From an uncultured Roseobacter sp. (GTDB lineage: Bacteria > Pseudomonadota > Alphaproteobacteria > Rhodobacterales > Rhodobacteraceae): a DNA stretch of 64,000 nucleotides. This document shows, one piece after another, positions 1 through 9,206 of this stretch. Where the stretch lies: assembly GCF_947495275.1 (NCBI RefSeq), contig NZ_CANLYL010000004.1:124001-188000 (forward strand), given 5' to 3'. Made by a program: the position numbers and the translations under genes. Every line of letters starts with the position of its first letter. The stretch's first letter is position 1. The notes below the pieces were generated by a model that saw only the letters and a list, made by a program, of their open reading frames with translations, was not told where the DNA came from and did no database searches.

Positions 1-801
1 CCACAAGGCCATGAAGCTGCCGATTATGAAAAATGCAGCGCGGTTACCCGCCTCTGATCCGTCCGATAAGACGGAATAGAAATAGATCGGAATGCCCACG
101 ACAAACCAGACATCGCGGGCGGCAAAAAGGAACACGCGGGCAAAGCTCAGCCAGTTGATGTCGCGGTTCTTGGAAAAAACGTCCTTGAATTTCGCGTCCT
201 TGCGCCCGGTGGGCAGGCCGCGCGGCATCAGAGACATGACAAGAACAAGGATGACGGTCAGCACAGCCGCCATGCTCAGAACGGCGGCAGACAGCCCGAT
301 CCACCCCAGAAGCACAGCGCCCAGAAGAAAACCCAAACCCTTCACCGCATTCTTGGAGCCGGTCAGTACGGCGACCCAGCGAAACAGCCCGCCTTGCTCC
401 GCCGGTGCGAGTAGTTTGACGGCGGATTTTGCGCTCATCTTGGCCAGATCCTTGGCGACGCCCGAAGCGCCCTGAACGGCCATGACAAAGATGACAGAGG
501 CACCCACCGCCCAGCCTGGATCAAGCTGCGCCAGTGCCAGAAGGGCGGCGATTTGCAATGCCAGACCGGCATAGAGCGTTGAGGTCAGTCCAAAGCGGGC
601 AGCGATCCATCCTGCCGTGAGGTTCGTCACAACGCCTGCTATCTCGTAGAGGACAAAGAGATAGGCCAGTTCAACGGGTGAAAATCCCAAGGTATGAAAA
701 TGCAACAAGACCAGCATGCGCAAAGCGCCATCGGTGAGCATAAACGCCCAATAGGCGGCCGTAACGGCAACATATGCCGATCCTGCCCGGTCCGGTGTCA
801 C
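1..801 (-). CDS. arsJ: ArsJ, organoarsenical MFS efflux permease (3' end outside the window)
   Basis: Major facilitator family permease that, in the known GAPDH/ArsJ arsenate resistance route, exports 1-arseno-3-phosphoglycerate across the inner membrane. The reading frame is open for 267 codons and runs off the left edge, so the C-terminal part is missing. It starts at a GTG (799-801) that overlaps the TGA of the upstream GAPDH gene. The visible part has several hydrophobic segments and begins with a [17 protein letters not shown] stretch typical of ArsJ, followed by MFS loops such as GWIAARFGL. The assignment rests on this sequence and on the directly coupled GAPDH gene, the usual ArsJ partner. 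Being third in the operon, it should be induced by arsenic through the ArsR domain of the first gene. Confidence 0.88.
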   Translation of the reverse strand, partial: MTPDRAGSAYVAVTAAYWAFMLTDGALRMLVLLHFHTLGFSPVELAYLFVLYEIAGVVTNLTAGWIAARFGLTSTLYAGLALQIAALLALAQLDPGWAVGASVIFVMAVQGASGVAKDLAKMSAKSAVKLLAPAEQGGLFRWVAVLTGSKNAVKGLGFLLGAVLLGWIGLSAAVLSMAAVLTVILVLVMSLMPRGLPTGRKDAKFKDVFSKNRDINWLSFARVFLFAARDVWFVVGIPIYFYSVLSDGSEAGNRAAFFIIGSFMALW

Positions 802-1796
802 AGGCTGTTGCCAACCATGAAGGCCACGTCAACCAGGCGGTTGGCATACCCCCATTCGTTGTCGTACCAGACGTAAACTTTGAGTTGTGTGCCGTTGACG
901 ACCATTGTTGAAGGCCCATCAACGATGCCGGAGCGCGGATCATTGGTGTAATCCGTGCTCACCAGCGGTCTGGTCTCATATCCAAGAATGCCTTTGAGCG
1001 GACCTTCGGCGGCGGCTTGGAAAAGAGAATTGACCTGTTCAACGGTCGTTGCGCATTCCAGTTCAAACACACAATCCGTCAGCGAGGCATTCAACAGCGG
1101 CACACGTACGGCGTGGCCATTCAATCGCCCCTTGAGGTCGGGGTAAATCAGAGTGATCGCCGTGGCACTGCCCGTGGTCGTGGGGATCAGGGAGTTCAAG
1201 GCCGACCGTGCCCGGCGCAAATCTTTTGCAGGCCGGTCAACGATGGTTTGCGTGTTGGTCACATCGTGGATCGTGGTGATCGAGCCGTGTTTGATGCCAA
1301 GGTTTTCATGCACGACCTTCACCACGGGGGCGATGCAATTGGTGGTGCAACTCGCGGCAGTGACAATGTCGTGCTGGTCTGGATCATAGGCGTGGTTGTT
1401 CACGCCATAGACGATATTGGCGGTGGGGCCATCCTTGACCGGTGCGGACACCACAACCTTTTTGACCCCGGCAGCGAAGTAAGGGGCCAGTGCCGCTTCG
1501 GTCTTGAAGACGCCGGTGCAGTCGATGACCACATCCACGCCATCAAGCGGGAGCCGGTTCAACTCGGTCTCGGCATGCGCAGGCAGCCGGGTGCCGTCGA
1601 TGGTGAGGCTGTCTGCATCCGATGAAAACGCCGCTGGCCAGCGCCCGTGCACGGTGTCGAACTCCAGCAGATGGGCATGCATCGCCGGATCGCCCACCGC
1701 GTCATTGATCCAGGCAATTTTTGCACCACGTTCAAGCAGCGGACGCAGGGCAAGTTTGCCAATACGGCCCAGTCCATTGAGGGCGTAGACGGTCAT
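798..1796 (-). CDS. ArsJ-associated glyceraldehyde-3-phosphate dehydrogenase
   Basis: NAD-dependent GAPDH of the arsenic-resistance type. With arsenate in place of phosphate it forms 1-arseno-3-phosphoglycerate, which ArsJ exports. The 332-residue protein has the N-terminal NAD-binding LNGLGRIGK motif and the catalytic ASCTTNC motif (nucleophile Cys150 from the ATG start). The C-terminal [13 protein letters not shown] segment is also present. Length is normal for GAPDH. The ATG at 1796 shares one base with the TGA of arsRC (TGATG); a TTG one codon upstream is an unlikely alternative. It lies between the ArsR-ArsC fusion and arsJ, which separates it from a glycolytic gapA: no pgk or other glycolysis gene is nearby. 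Confidence 0.9.
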   Translation of the reverse strand: MTVYALNGLGRIGKLALRPLLERGAKIAWINDAVGDPAMHAHLLEFDTVHGRWPAAFSSDADSLTIDGTRLPAHAETELNRLPLDGVDVVIDCTGVFKTEAALAPYFAAGVKKVVVSAPVKDGPTANIVYGVNNHAYDPDQHDIVTAASCTTNCIAPVVKVVHENLGIKHGSITTIHDVTNTQTIVDRPAKDLRRARSALNSLIPTTTGSATAITLIYPDLKGRLNGHAVRVPLLNASLTDCVFELECATTVEQVNSLFQAAAEGPLKGILGYETRPLVSTDYTNDPRSGIVDGPSTMVVNGTQLKVYVWYDNEWGYANRLVDVAFMVGNSL

Positions 1797-2641
1797 CAAG
1801 CGGTTCCTTCCAGGTGATCTGCGCCGATGTCGTCAACGGCGGCTTGCAACGATATGCGATTGTGGGTTTGGAGCGGCAGGGCGGCAAAGGCTTTGATGCG
1901 GTTGTTCATGGCGCCATAGGTCTGTTGAAAAGCCAGCCTGCGTTCGGCAAGGCTGCCGGTCGCTTTTACGGGGTCGGGCAGACCCCAGTGCCCGCTGATG
2001 GGCTGGCCTTCCCAGGCAGGGCAGTCCTCATTGGCCGCGCGATTGCAGACCGTGAAGACGAAATCCATTTTCGGCGCTTCCGGGCTTTGAAATTCAGAAA
2101 TGTGTTTGGCGCGTAAGTTGGAGGTGTCGTGCCCCTTGGAGATCAGCATCTCAATCGCGAGAGGGTTGAGTTCCGAGCCGGGTTTTGTGCCGGCGGAATA
2201 GGCCTTAAACCGCGATCCTTCCAGATCGCGCAGAATCGCTTCCGCGAAGATGGACCGTGCTGAGTTGCCCGTGCAGATGAACAGAACGTTATAGGTGGTG
2301 TCCGCCATGGTTTTCGCTCCTTTGAGGCCAGAGAAGAGGGAGGGGGGGCAAAGCTCCGGACGGCCGCGACAGCAATCCGTGAACAGGAAGCCAATCAATT
2401 CACCGGCAGCCTCAATGCGCGCGCGATAACGCAACGATGTGCCCACACGGTGCTGAACAATCAGCCCGGCATCGTTGAGCGCGGAGAGATAAACAGAGGT
2501 GGTGGAGGCTTTCAGCATCAGGGCATCGGCGATTTCCCCGGCTGGCACCTCATCCGGATAGCGACGCATCAGCAACCGAAAGACCGCCAGTCTCTGTGGG
2601 TGGCTCAACATCGACAGGCGATTCAGTGATTCTTTTTCCAT
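1796..2641 (-). CDS. ArsR repressor fused to thioredoxin-type arsenate reductase ArsC
   Basis: A 281-residue two-domain protein. Residues 1-110 form an ArsR-type winged helix ([11 protein letters not shown], then [17 protein letters not shown]) followed by a cysteine cluster, Cys90/Cys91/Cys98, a likely arsenite sensor. Residues 112-281 are a low-molecular-weight-phosphatase-fold arsenate reductase with the P-loop CTGNSARS (Cys123, Arg129) and a second cysteine pair in [10 protein letters not shown] for thiol relay. First gene of the operon, starting at 2641 just below an inverted repeat. At the domain junction an internal ATG (2306-2308) has its own AAGGAG eight bases upstream, so a free ArsC could also be made. 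The protein would both sense arsenite and reduce arsenate. Confidence 0.9.
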   Translation of the reverse strand: MEKESLNRLSMLSHPQRLAVFRLLMRRYPDEVPAGEIADALMLKASTTSVYLSALNDAGLIVQHRVGTSLRYRARIEAAGELIGFLFTDCCRGRPELCPPSLFSGLKGAKTMADTTYNVLFICTGNSARSIFAEAILRDLEGSRFKAYSAGTKPGSELNPLAIEMLISKGHDTSNLRAKHISEFQSPEAPKMDFVFTVCNRAANEDCPAWEGQPISGHWGLPDPVKATGSLAERRLAFQQTYGAMNNRIKAFAALPLQTHNRISLQAAVDDIGADHLEGTA

Positions 2642-2661
2642 ATTTCATGAATATATGAAAT
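2642..2661. promoter_or_regulatory. Candidate ArsR operator upstream of the ars operon
   Basis: Perfect inverted repeat ATTTCAT-N6-ATGAAAT starting one base upstream of the arsRC start codon. AT-rich inverted repeats at this place are usual ArsR-family operators. Autoregulation by the fused ArsR domain is inferred. Confidence 0.6.
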
Positions 2662-2689
2662 AGAGATTTGCGCCAGTGATTTTTGACCC

Positions 2690-2729
2690 CTAAAACGAAA
2701 ATCGGCGCGTCCTTTTCAGAGCGCGCCGA
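2690..2729 (-). terminator. Rho-independent terminator of the TAXI-TRAP/usp operon
   Basis: On the minus strand a GC-rich stem (2703-2709 pairs with 2722-2728, plus an outer A-T pair) with an 11-base loop is followed by a T-rich tract. It begins 24 bases after the usp stop codon. Confidence 0.7.
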
Positions 2730-2752
2730 AGGGAGTTCAAAATGGTCGCGGG

Positions 2753-3184
2753 TTACCGAACCACGTGAACGCTGCACGAGGAGTGCCGCACCACGCGGGC
2801 GGCGTTTGGACCCAGCAAGTAGTCTTTGAAATCAGGCTTATGCGCGCCGATCACAATCAACCCGCACCCGGTTTCACCCGCGACCTTGAGGATTTCCTCA
2901 TAGGCATTTCCGGTGGCCACGACATGGCGCACCATCGCGTCCGCGTCGGACCCAAGGCTTGCGGTGATTTCATCGCTTAGCAGCTGCCGCGCTTCGGCGA
3001 CCACCTTCTCATGGTGATCGCTTTCAAAGTAGGTGCTGACGATGCTCTGGCCAAAATCCGGAACAACGGTGACCACGTCAAGCGAGGCACCATCCAGATC
3101 GGCCAGGCGCTTGGCGATTTTCAACACATCGGCATCGCGGCCTTTGTGGCTGACGTCAATGGCGCACAAAACGGGACGGCTCAT
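2753..3184 (-). CDS. Universal stress protein UspA, TRAP-associated
   Basis: A 143-residue single-domain UspA-fold protein, starting MSRPVLCAIDVSHKG. Its ATG overlaps the stop of the TRAP permease gene (ATGA), so the two are translationally coupled. UspA-type partners of TRAP transporters are known, for example TeaD of the ectoine TRAP system, which modulates uptake. The usual nucleotide-binding signature G-x2-G-x9-G(S/T) near the C terminus is altered here: GAHK and then GPNA, so a Gly is replaced by Lys and the Ser/Thr by Pro. Nucleotide binding may be lost or different. A role in controlling the transporter is inferred from coupling alone. Confidence 0.85.
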   Translation of the reverse strand: MSRPVLCAIDVSHKGRDADVLKIAKRLADLDGASLDVVTVVPDFGQSIVSTYFESDHHEKVVAEARQLLSDEITASLGSDADAMVRHVVATGNAYEEILKVAGETGCGLIVIGAHKPDFKDYLLGPNAARVVRHSSCSVHVVR

Positions 3185-5790
3185 GCGGTCACTCCTTCTT
3201 CTTCCTTACCTGCACGACCACGCTGTAACAGAACGACAAGGCCCAACAGCAACAGCGCCGGGATGAAGATCAACTCCTTGGGCATCTGATCGGCAGGAGC
3301 CTTGACCGCCTTGATGGTCACGAAGGTGTCTGCGTAGAAATCATAGCTCTGGAAGGTTTCCGCGAAAGGTGTCCCAAAGAGGGGTTCCTCCAGCGCAACT
3401 TCATCTCCCTCCGCGACGGTCAGGAGCCCGTAGGCATCCATGCGTGTGCCCTCGGCTTCCTCGCCAATCGGCACCAGCAATGTGGTTTCCTTGGTCTCGC
3501 CGGTGTCGAAATCAGGCCCGCTGACGACGACCCTGAACTCGCGTCCGACAGGTGCCGCCTCGACCCGTTCAGCAAAGGCCGCCGGTTCGATATCCTGGAA
3601 TGGAGGCGACAGGCGATCCATGAAGAAATCCGGACGGAAGAGCATGAAGGCAATGAAGATCAACGCGATGCTTTCATAGATGCGGTTGCGCGTCAGGAAA
3701 TAGCCCATGGTGCCTGCGGTGAAGACCAGAATGGCGATGGTGGCCGTGATGAACACCAAGATGCCCTGCGCCCATCCCACGTCGATCAACAACAGGTCGG
3801 TGTTGAAGATGAAGACGAAGGGCAGGGCCACGGTGCGCAAGCTGTAGAAGAAGGCCACGAAGCCTGTGCGGATGGCATCCCCGCCGGAAACCGCTGCGGC
3901 GGCGAAACTGGCCAGACCCACCGGCGGTGTCACATCCGCCATGATCCCGAAGTAGAACACAAAGAGGTGCACGGCGATCAGCGGCACAATCAGCCCTGAT
4001 TGCGCGCCCAGTTCGACAACCACCCCTGCCATCAGCGAGGAGACCACGATGTAATTCGCCGTGGTCGGCAGACCCATGCCGAGGATGAGGCTGAGAAGCC
4101 CCACCATGATCAGCATCAGGATCAGATTGCCGCCCGACAGGAATTCCACCAGATCGGCCATGACCTGACCCACACCTGTCAGCGTCACCGTACCGACAAT
4201 CACACCAGCGGTTGCCGTGGCAAGGCCAATGCCGATCATGTTGCGCGCGCCGTCGATGAGACCTTGCAGCAGGTCGGCAACGCCGTCCTTGAAGGCATTC
4301 GCCATTTCGCTTTCACCCCGGAACATCGCTTTGAGAGGTTTCTGTGTGAGCAGGATCACGAACAGAAGCGACGTGGCCCAGAAGGCCGAAAGACCTGGCG
4401 ACTTCTGCTCGATCATCAGGAAGTAGACCAGCACGATGATCGGCAGCAGGTAGTAGAGACCCGCCTTGTAAATCTCGCCCACAACGGGCAATTCGATCTC
4501 CTCGGCATTGGGATCATCCGGTTGCAGATCGGGCACTTTTGCCGCGAAAAAGAGCAGGAACACATAGGCCAGAAAGACCAGCCCCGAGAGCAGCAGACCG
4601 GAATTCGGCAGCAGCGATGTGACCCATTTCACCGGGTATTGCACGCCGTAGCAAAGTGCCGCGAAACCCACGAAGAAGGCTGCCATACCGCCGATGGTCT
4701 TGCCCATCGACACTACGCGGTTGCCCAGCGTCGGCATATTATTCTTCACCGCTTCGAGGTGCACGATGTAGACCAAAGCGATGTAGGAAATCGTCGCGGG
4801 CAGGAAGGCGTGGGTAATGACTTCCACATAGGAGATGCCCACATATTCCACCATCAGGAAGGCCGCGGCCCCCATGACGGGTGGCATGATCTGCCCGTTC
4901 ACCGAAGACGCCACCTCGACCGCGCCGCCTTTTTCAGCGGAAAAGCCTACGCGTTTCATCAACGGGATTGTGAAGGTGCCGGTGGTGACCACGTTGGCGA
5001 TGGAAGAGCCGGAGATCAGGCCAGTTGCGGCGGAGCCCACGACGGCTGCCTTGGCCGGGCCGCCCTTGAGGTGGCCCAGTGCGCCAAAGGCCATCTTGAT
5101 AAAATAGTTGCCCGCGCCCGCCTTATCGAGCAGGGCGCCAAAGAGCACGAAGAGGAAGACGAATTTCGTCGAAACACCCAATGCGATCCCGAAGACGCCT
5201 TCGGAGGTGATCCACATATGGCTCATGGCTTTTTGCAGGCTGGCACCTTTCCAGCGGATCACATCCGGAACCGCCTGTGACGAGCCAAAGAAGACGTAGA
5301 GCAGGAAGATCGTGGCAATGATCGCCATGGCCGGTCCCAATGCGCGGCGCGCGCCCTCAAAGAGGATGACCAGCCCGATCAGCGCGAACCATTTGTCCAC
5401 ATCATCGGCAAGCCCGCCGGAATTCACGATCTTGTCGTAGAAAATATAGCCGTACATCGCGATGAATGCGCCCGCGATGGCCAGTATCCAATCGTGTATG
5501 GGGATATAATGGCGGGGGCTGGATTTCAGCATCGGGTAGGCCATGAAGGCCAGGAATATCGAAAACGCCAGATGGATTTGCCGCGAATTGTTGATCACGG
5601 AGCCCGGCAGAAGCTGGTTGGACAGCGGCGAGGCCAGCATGACCTGAAACAGCGACCAGATGATGGCCGTTATGGCCAGGAATGTCCCCACGGCACCGGC
5701 CGGGGCTCGCGCTCCGGCATCAGAGGAGGATACAAGATCCTGTAGTTCTTCTTCGGATAGCGCGCGGCCACCGCTGGAGTTATCTGACAT
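3181..5790 (-). CDS. TRAP transporter permease, TAXI type, fused small and large subunits
   Basis: An 869-residue integral inner-membrane protein in which the small (4-helix, DctQ-like) and large (12-helix, DctM-like) TRAP permease domains are one chain, as usual in TAXI systems. The large domain shows the conserved stretch SAATGLISGSSIANVVTTG and the repeat-like motif GMGLPTTANYIV. A soluble region follows near residues 700-830, before a final membrane segment close to the C terminus. It works with the TAXI binding protein upstream and takes up an unknown organic anion by ion symport. The stop codon overlaps the start of usp. Confidence 0.93.
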   Translation of the reverse strand: MSDNSSGGRALSEEELQDLVSSSDAGARAPAGAVGTFLAITAIIWSLFQVMLASPLSNQLLPGSVINNSRQIHLAFSIFLAFMAYPMLKSSPRHYIPIHDWILAIAGAFIAMYGYIFYDKIVNSGGLADDVDKWFALIGLVILFEGARRALGPAMAIIATIFLLYVFFGSSQAVPDVIRWKGASLQKAMSHMWITSEGVFGIALGVSTKFVFLFVLFGALLDKAGAGNYFIKMAFGALGHLKGGPAKAAVVGSAATGLISGSSIANVVTTGTFTIPLMKRVGFSAEKGGAVEVASSVNGQIMPPVMGAAAFLMVEYVGISYVEVITHAFLPATISYIALVYIVHLEAVKNNMPTLGNRVVSMGKTIGGMAAFFVGFAALCYGVQYPVKWVTSLLPNSGLLLSGLVFLAYVFLLFFAAKVPDLQPDDPNAEEIELPVVGEIYKAGLYYLLPIIVLVYFLMIEQKSPGLSAFWATSLLFVILLTQKPLKAMFRGESEMANAFKDGVADLLQGLIDGARNMIGIGLATATAGVIVGTVTLTGVGQVMADLVEFLSGGNLILMLIMVGLLSLILGMGLPTTANYIVVSSLMAGVVVELGAQSGLIVPLIAVHLFVFYFGIMADVTPPVGLASFAAAAVSGGDAIRTGFVAFFYSLRTVALPFVFIFNTDLLLIDVGWAQGILVFITATIAILVFTAGTMGYFLTRNRIYESIALIFIAFMLFRPDFFMDRLSPPFQDIEPAAFAERVEAAPVGREFRVVVSGPDFDTGETKETTLLVPIGEEAEGTRMDAYGLLTVAEGDEVALEEPLFGTPFAETFQSYDFYADTFVTIKAVKAPADQMPKELIFIPALLLLGLVVLLQRGRAGKEEEGVTA

Positions 5791-5859
5791 TCGACTGTCT
5801 CCCTGAGATGCCGCTGTTTACGGCTTTTGTTCTGAGAATTTGCCCTTTTTTGCGGGCGA

Positions 5860-5883
5860 CAGAGGGCAGCGTGCTGCCCTCTG
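5860..5883 (-). other. Intercistronic RNA hairpin after the TAXI binding-protein gene
   Basis: CAGAGGGCAGC and its exact complement, separated by GT, give a stem of about ten pairs 19 bases after the binding-protein stop. There is no good T tract. It probably stabilises the upstream mRNA segment or attenuates transcription into the permease gene. Confidence 0.5.
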
Positions 5884-5901
5884 CGGTGTCAGGAGAGTGG
5901 A

Positions 5902-6870
5902 TTACTCAATCCAGCCTTTTTCCTTGTAGTACTTTGCAGCACCGGGGTGCAGCGGTGCGGAAAGGCCCGCTGTGGCCATTTCCTCTGCCGTCAGGTTTGC
6001 AAAGGCAGGGTGCAGTTTTTTGAAATCGTCAAAGTTGTCAAAGACCGCAGCGACAACCGCATAGACCGCTTCTTCCGATACGCTGGCGGAGGTTACGAAG
6101 GTTGCACCCACACCAAATGTGGTGATGTCCTCATCCGACCCGCGATACATGCCACCGGGGATTTTCGCAGTCCGGTAGTAGGAGTTTTCGCCGATCAGCT
6201 TGTCGATTTCAGCCCCGGACACCTCGACCAGAACGGAATCGCAGGCTGTGGTGGCTTCCTGAATGGACCCTGAGGGGTGGCCTACCGTGTAGATCATCAC
6301 GTCGATCTGGTTGTCACAAAGCGCTGCTGATTGCTCTGCGGCTTTCAACTCGGCTGCCAGAGCCAGATCGCCCGTTGTCCAGCCCATTGCGGCCAGAACA
6401 ACCTCTGTGGTGCCACGGGCACCGGAACCGGGGTTGCCGATGTTCACACGTTTGCCCTTGATGTCGGCGAGGGTTTTCACACCGGCGTCAGCACGTGCCA
6501 CAACGGTGAAGGGTTCAGGGTGGATGGAGAACACCGCGCGCAGGTCTTCAAACGCGCCCTGATCTTCGAATTTTGAAGTGCCATTATACGCATGGTACTG
6601 CCAGTCCGACTGGGCCACGCCGAATTCCAGCTCGCCTTCGCGGATTGTGTTGATGTTGTAGACCGAACCACCGGTTGATTCGACGGAGCAGCGGATGCCG
6701 TGCTCCTTGCGGCCCTTGTTGACCAGACGGCAGATGGCCCCGCCGGTTGGATAGTAAACCCCTGTGACGCCCCCGGTCCCGATGGTAATAAAATCCTCCG
6801 CCATTGCGGCGGGTGCCGCCAGCATTGCCAGTGCCGCACCTGCGGCCGTCATTTTTAATCCGTTGAACAT
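5902..6870 (-). CDS. TAXI-family TRAP transporter solute-binding protein
   Basis: A 322-residue periplasmic binding protein. The N terminus [20 protein letters not shown] is a Sec signal peptide, with cleavage likely after AMA near residue 24. The mature start, [20 protein letters not shown], is diagnostic of the TAXI (TRAP-associated extracytoplasmic immunogenic) family. Later motifs, such as [20 protein letters not shown], also match. A GGGAG Shine-Dalgarno precedes the ATG. It delivers its ligand to the fused permease downstream. The ligand cannot be read from sequence; TAXI proteins bind glutamate-like and other carboxylic acids. Confidence 0.93.
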   Translation of the reverse strand: MFNGLKMTAAGAALAMLAAPAAMAEDFITIGTGGVTGVYYPTGGAICRLVNKGRKEHGIRCSVESTGGSVYNINTIREGELEFGVAQSDWQYHAYNGTSKFEDQGAFEDLRAVFSIHPEPFTVVARADAGVKTLADIKGKRVNIGNPGSGARGTTEVVLAAMGWTTGDLALAAELKAAEQSAALCDNQIDVMIYTVGHPSGSIQEATTACDSVLVEVSGAEIDKLIGENSYYRTAKIPGGMYRGSDEDITTFGVGATFVTSASVSEEAVYAVVAAVFDNFDDFKKLHPAFANLTAEEMATAGLSAPLHPGAAKYYKEKGWIE

Positions 6871-6904
6871 TGTTGTCTCCCTTTTTTGGATTATTGGTCG
6901 TAGA

Positions 6905-7819
6905 TTAGCCGTCTAGTATCTCTTGTAAACGGCGGTTGCTTGTTTCCACCTCCGCAATGCGATTTCTGGACGCTTCGCCTCCGATTTGGGCGAGCATCCC
7001 GATCAGGGTTTCCACAAAAAACAGCGTAGCGGTGTAGGATGAAAAGAAATGCGGAGATTTGGCGGGAATGATAAAGCGCGCCGAGGCGTGTTTAAGCGCC
7101 GGGCAGGCGTGGGTATCGGTGATGACGACGACATGCGCGCCGTTGGCACGTGCCAGCTCCGCAGCCCTGACCGGCCGGGGGGAGTATGGCGTCTGGGTGA
7201 TCAGCACCAAAACGTCATTGGCGTCCAACCCTGCCAGACCCGCCCCCAGAGACGATCCCATCCGGCCAGCGAGGCTCCAATTGTCGAACAAGAGGCTGGC
7301 CATGTAATTGAGGTGTTCCGCAACACCGGTGGAACTTAACGCGCCGAATACCAGAACGTTTCGCGCTTTGTGCAATTTGCCGACGGTGTTCTTGAACTCG
7401 GTGCCCTCCAATCCATCCGCCAGGGTCTGAATGTTGCCGGTACAGGCGTTGGCAAAGCCCGCGACGAAATCCTCATTGCCCTCTCTTTGCAGATGGGTCA
7501 GTTGCCGGGTGCGCTGTGACGCGCCGTTCACGCGGCGGTCAATGGACGTGCGGATATCACCTCTGAGCGACCCAAAATCCGCATACCCAAGGGCGCGGGC
7601 GAGGCGGGAAAACGAGGCGGGCGCAATTTTGCTTTGCTCGGCGACGGAGCGCAGAGAGCGGGTAGCGACATCAATCTGGTTCTCGATAAGATAGTCGGCG
7701 GCCTGTTTCAGCCTGCCGCTTAAGTCTTCGTAGTTCGCAGATATTCTGATATCGAGTGGCTCAGCCACGCACGTTCCCCAACCGTTGCGATTCCTCCTTG
7801 GAGGATTCATTTGTTTCAT
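6905..7819 (-). CDS. RpiR/MurR-family transcriptional regulator
   Basis: N-terminal helix-turn-helix of the RpiR type ([19 protein letters not shown]) and a C-terminal SIS sugar-isomerase-like domain ([14 protein letters not shown], later [15 protein letters not shown]). The frame is open further upstream to 7951, but that part overlaps the divergent gene and looks non-coding. The ATG at 7817-7819 or that at 7808-7810 is more likely. Neither has a clear Shine-Dalgarno, so the start is uncertain. The gene lies upstream of the TAXI transporter on the same strand and is divergent to a class III aminotransferase, so it probably controls one or both in response to a small metabolite. Confidence 0.85.
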   Translation of the reverse strand: MKQMNPPRRNRNGWGTCVAEPLDIRISANYEDLSGRLKQAADYLIENQIDVATRSLRSVAEQSKIAPASFSRLARALGYADFGSLRGDIRTSIDRRVNGASQRTRQLTHLQREGNEDFVAGFANACTGNIQTLADGLEGTEFKNTVGKLHKARNVLVFGALSSTGVAEHLNYMASLLFDNWSLAGRMGSSLGAGLAGLDANDVLVLITQTPYSPRPVRAAELARANGAHVVVITDTHACPALKHASARFIIPAKSPHFFSSYTATLFFVETLIGMLAQIGGEASRNRIAEVETSNRRLQEILDG

Positions 7820-7852
7820 AGTGTTGTCAACAATGACTCCGTATGTTTCATA
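7812..7852. promoter_or_regulatory. Divergent rpiR/aminotransferase promoter region with paired repeats
   Basis: TGTTTCATA occurs twice in the same orientation, at 7812-7820 and 7844-7852, spaced 32 bases (about three helical turns). A perfect TGTTG-T-CAACA inverted repeat (7822-7832) lies between them. The first copy covers the rpiR start codon. This fits an RpiR operator, but that is inferred only from position and symmetry. Confidence 0.45.
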
Positions 7853-7880
7853 AATGGCAGATGAAAGAGGGAGATTTCGA

Positions 7881-9197
7881 ATGTCACATGTATTCGCCCG
7901 GCACTCTACGGCCAAAGTTCGACGAGCGTCTATAGGTAAAGGCGCGTACATCTATGATGCTGATGGTAAAGAATATTTTGATGGATCAGGGGGGGCGGCG
8001 GTGTCGTGCCTGGGGCATGGCGATCCTGACGTGATCGCTGCAATTCAGGAACAGGTCGCCCAGCTCGCATATGCTCACACCAGTTTCTTCACCTCTGATC
8101 CTGCGGAAGAGCTTGCCGACAGGTTGATCGCGAAAGCGCCGGGTGATCTGGAAAAGGTCTATTTTGTTTCAGGTGGGTCCGAAGCGGTTGAGGCTGCGCT
8201 GAAACTGGCGCGTCAGTATTTTGTTGAGATCGGCCAACCGGGTCGCCGCCATTTCATCGCGCGGCGTCAGAGCTATCATGGCAATACTCTGGGCGCTCTA
8301 GCCACGGGCGGCAATGTCTGGCGCAAGCAGGCATTTGCGCCGATCATGGTCGAGACGTCGCTGATCTCCCCTTGCTATGCCTACCGTGGTCAGCAGGACG
8401 GTGAGAGCGCCTTTGATTATGGCCAGCGGGTTGCCAATGAACTGGAAGCGGAACTGCTGCGCCTCGGCCCTGATACCGTGATCGGCTTTGTCGCGGAACC
8501 GGTCGTCGGGGCCACTCTGGGCGCGGTGCCGCCGGTTGAAGGATATTTCAAGCGCGTTCGCGAGATTTGCGACCAATACGGTATTCTGCTGATCCTTGAT
8601 GAGGTCATGTGCGGCATGGGCAGAACGGGCAGTTTTTTTGCGCACGAGCAGGAGGGGATCACCGCAGATATTGTCACCATCGCAAAAGGTCTGGGGGCGG
8701 GATATCAACCTATTGGCGCGATGATATGCACTTCAAAAATCCATCAGGCTATCGCGGATGGGACCGGATTTTTTCAGCACGGGCATACCTATATCGGCCA
8801 TCCGACGGCCTGTGCGGCAGGGAATGCAGTCGTCAAAAAACTGACCGGTGGTTTGGTGGATCAATGCGCCGCCATGGGCGTGAAATTGCAGGATGCTCTG
8901 CAGGCGGAATTCGGGCAGCACCCGAACATTGGTGACATTCGGGGCAGGGGCTTGTTTCTGGGGCTGGAAATCGTGGCCGACCGTGGCTCGAAGGCGCCCT
9001 TTGCGCCCAGCGACGGGGTGAACAAGAAGATCAAGCAAACGGCGATGTCGAACGGTTTGGCCTGCTACCCGATGGGTGGCACCGTGGATGGTCAGAACGG
9101 TGATCATGTGCTGCTCGCGCCGCCGTTCATTATGGAAGATAACCACGTTGACGAGATCGTTGGGAAGTTGAAAAAGACTTTTGATGAAGTGCTTTAG
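7881..9197 (+). CDS. PLP-dependent class III (omega) aminotransferase
   Basis: A 438-residue fold-type I aminotransferase. It has the cofactor-contact motif SGGSEAVEAALKLAR, the LILDEVMCGMGRTG stretch (Asp240 contacts the PLP pyridine nitrogen) and the Schiff-base lysine in TIAKGLGAGYQPIGA (Lys269). An upstream in-frame ATG at 7854 exists, but AGGGAG eight to nine bases before 7881 supports MSHVF as the start. The family transfers an amino group from omega-amino acids or amines to pyruvate or 2-oxoglutarate. The true substrate is unknown. The divergent RpiR regulator suggests inducible catabolism, possibly of the compound imported by the neighbouring TAXI-TRAP system. Confidence 0.9.
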   Translation: MSHVFARHSTAKVRRASIGKGAYIYDADGKEYFDGSGGAAVSCLGHGDPDVIAAIQEQVAQLAYAHTSFFTSDPAEELADRLIAKAPGDLEKVYFVSGGSEAVEAALKLARQYFVEIGQPGRRHFIARRQSYHGNTLGALATGGNVWRKQAFAPIMVETSLISPCYAYRGQQDGESAFDYGQRVANELEAELLRLGPDTVIGFVAEPVVGATLGAVPPVEGYFKRVREICDQYGILLILDEVMCGMGRTGSFFAHEQEGITADIVTIAKGLGAGYQPIGAMICTSKIHQAIADGTGFFQHGHTYIGHPTACAAGNAVVKKLTGGLVDQCAAMGVKLQDALQAEFGQHPNIGDIRGRGLFLGLEIVADRGSKAPFAPSDGVNKKIKQTAMSNGLACYPMGGTVDGQNGDHVLLAPPFIMEDNHVDEIVGKLKKTFDEVL

Positions 9198-9206
9198 GAG
9201 GCTTCT

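Noticed and set aside
4000-5280. Long plus-strand frame opposite the TAXI permease (426 codons)
   Set aside because: Antisense to a conserved membrane protein; histidine-rich low-complexity translation typical of a shadow.
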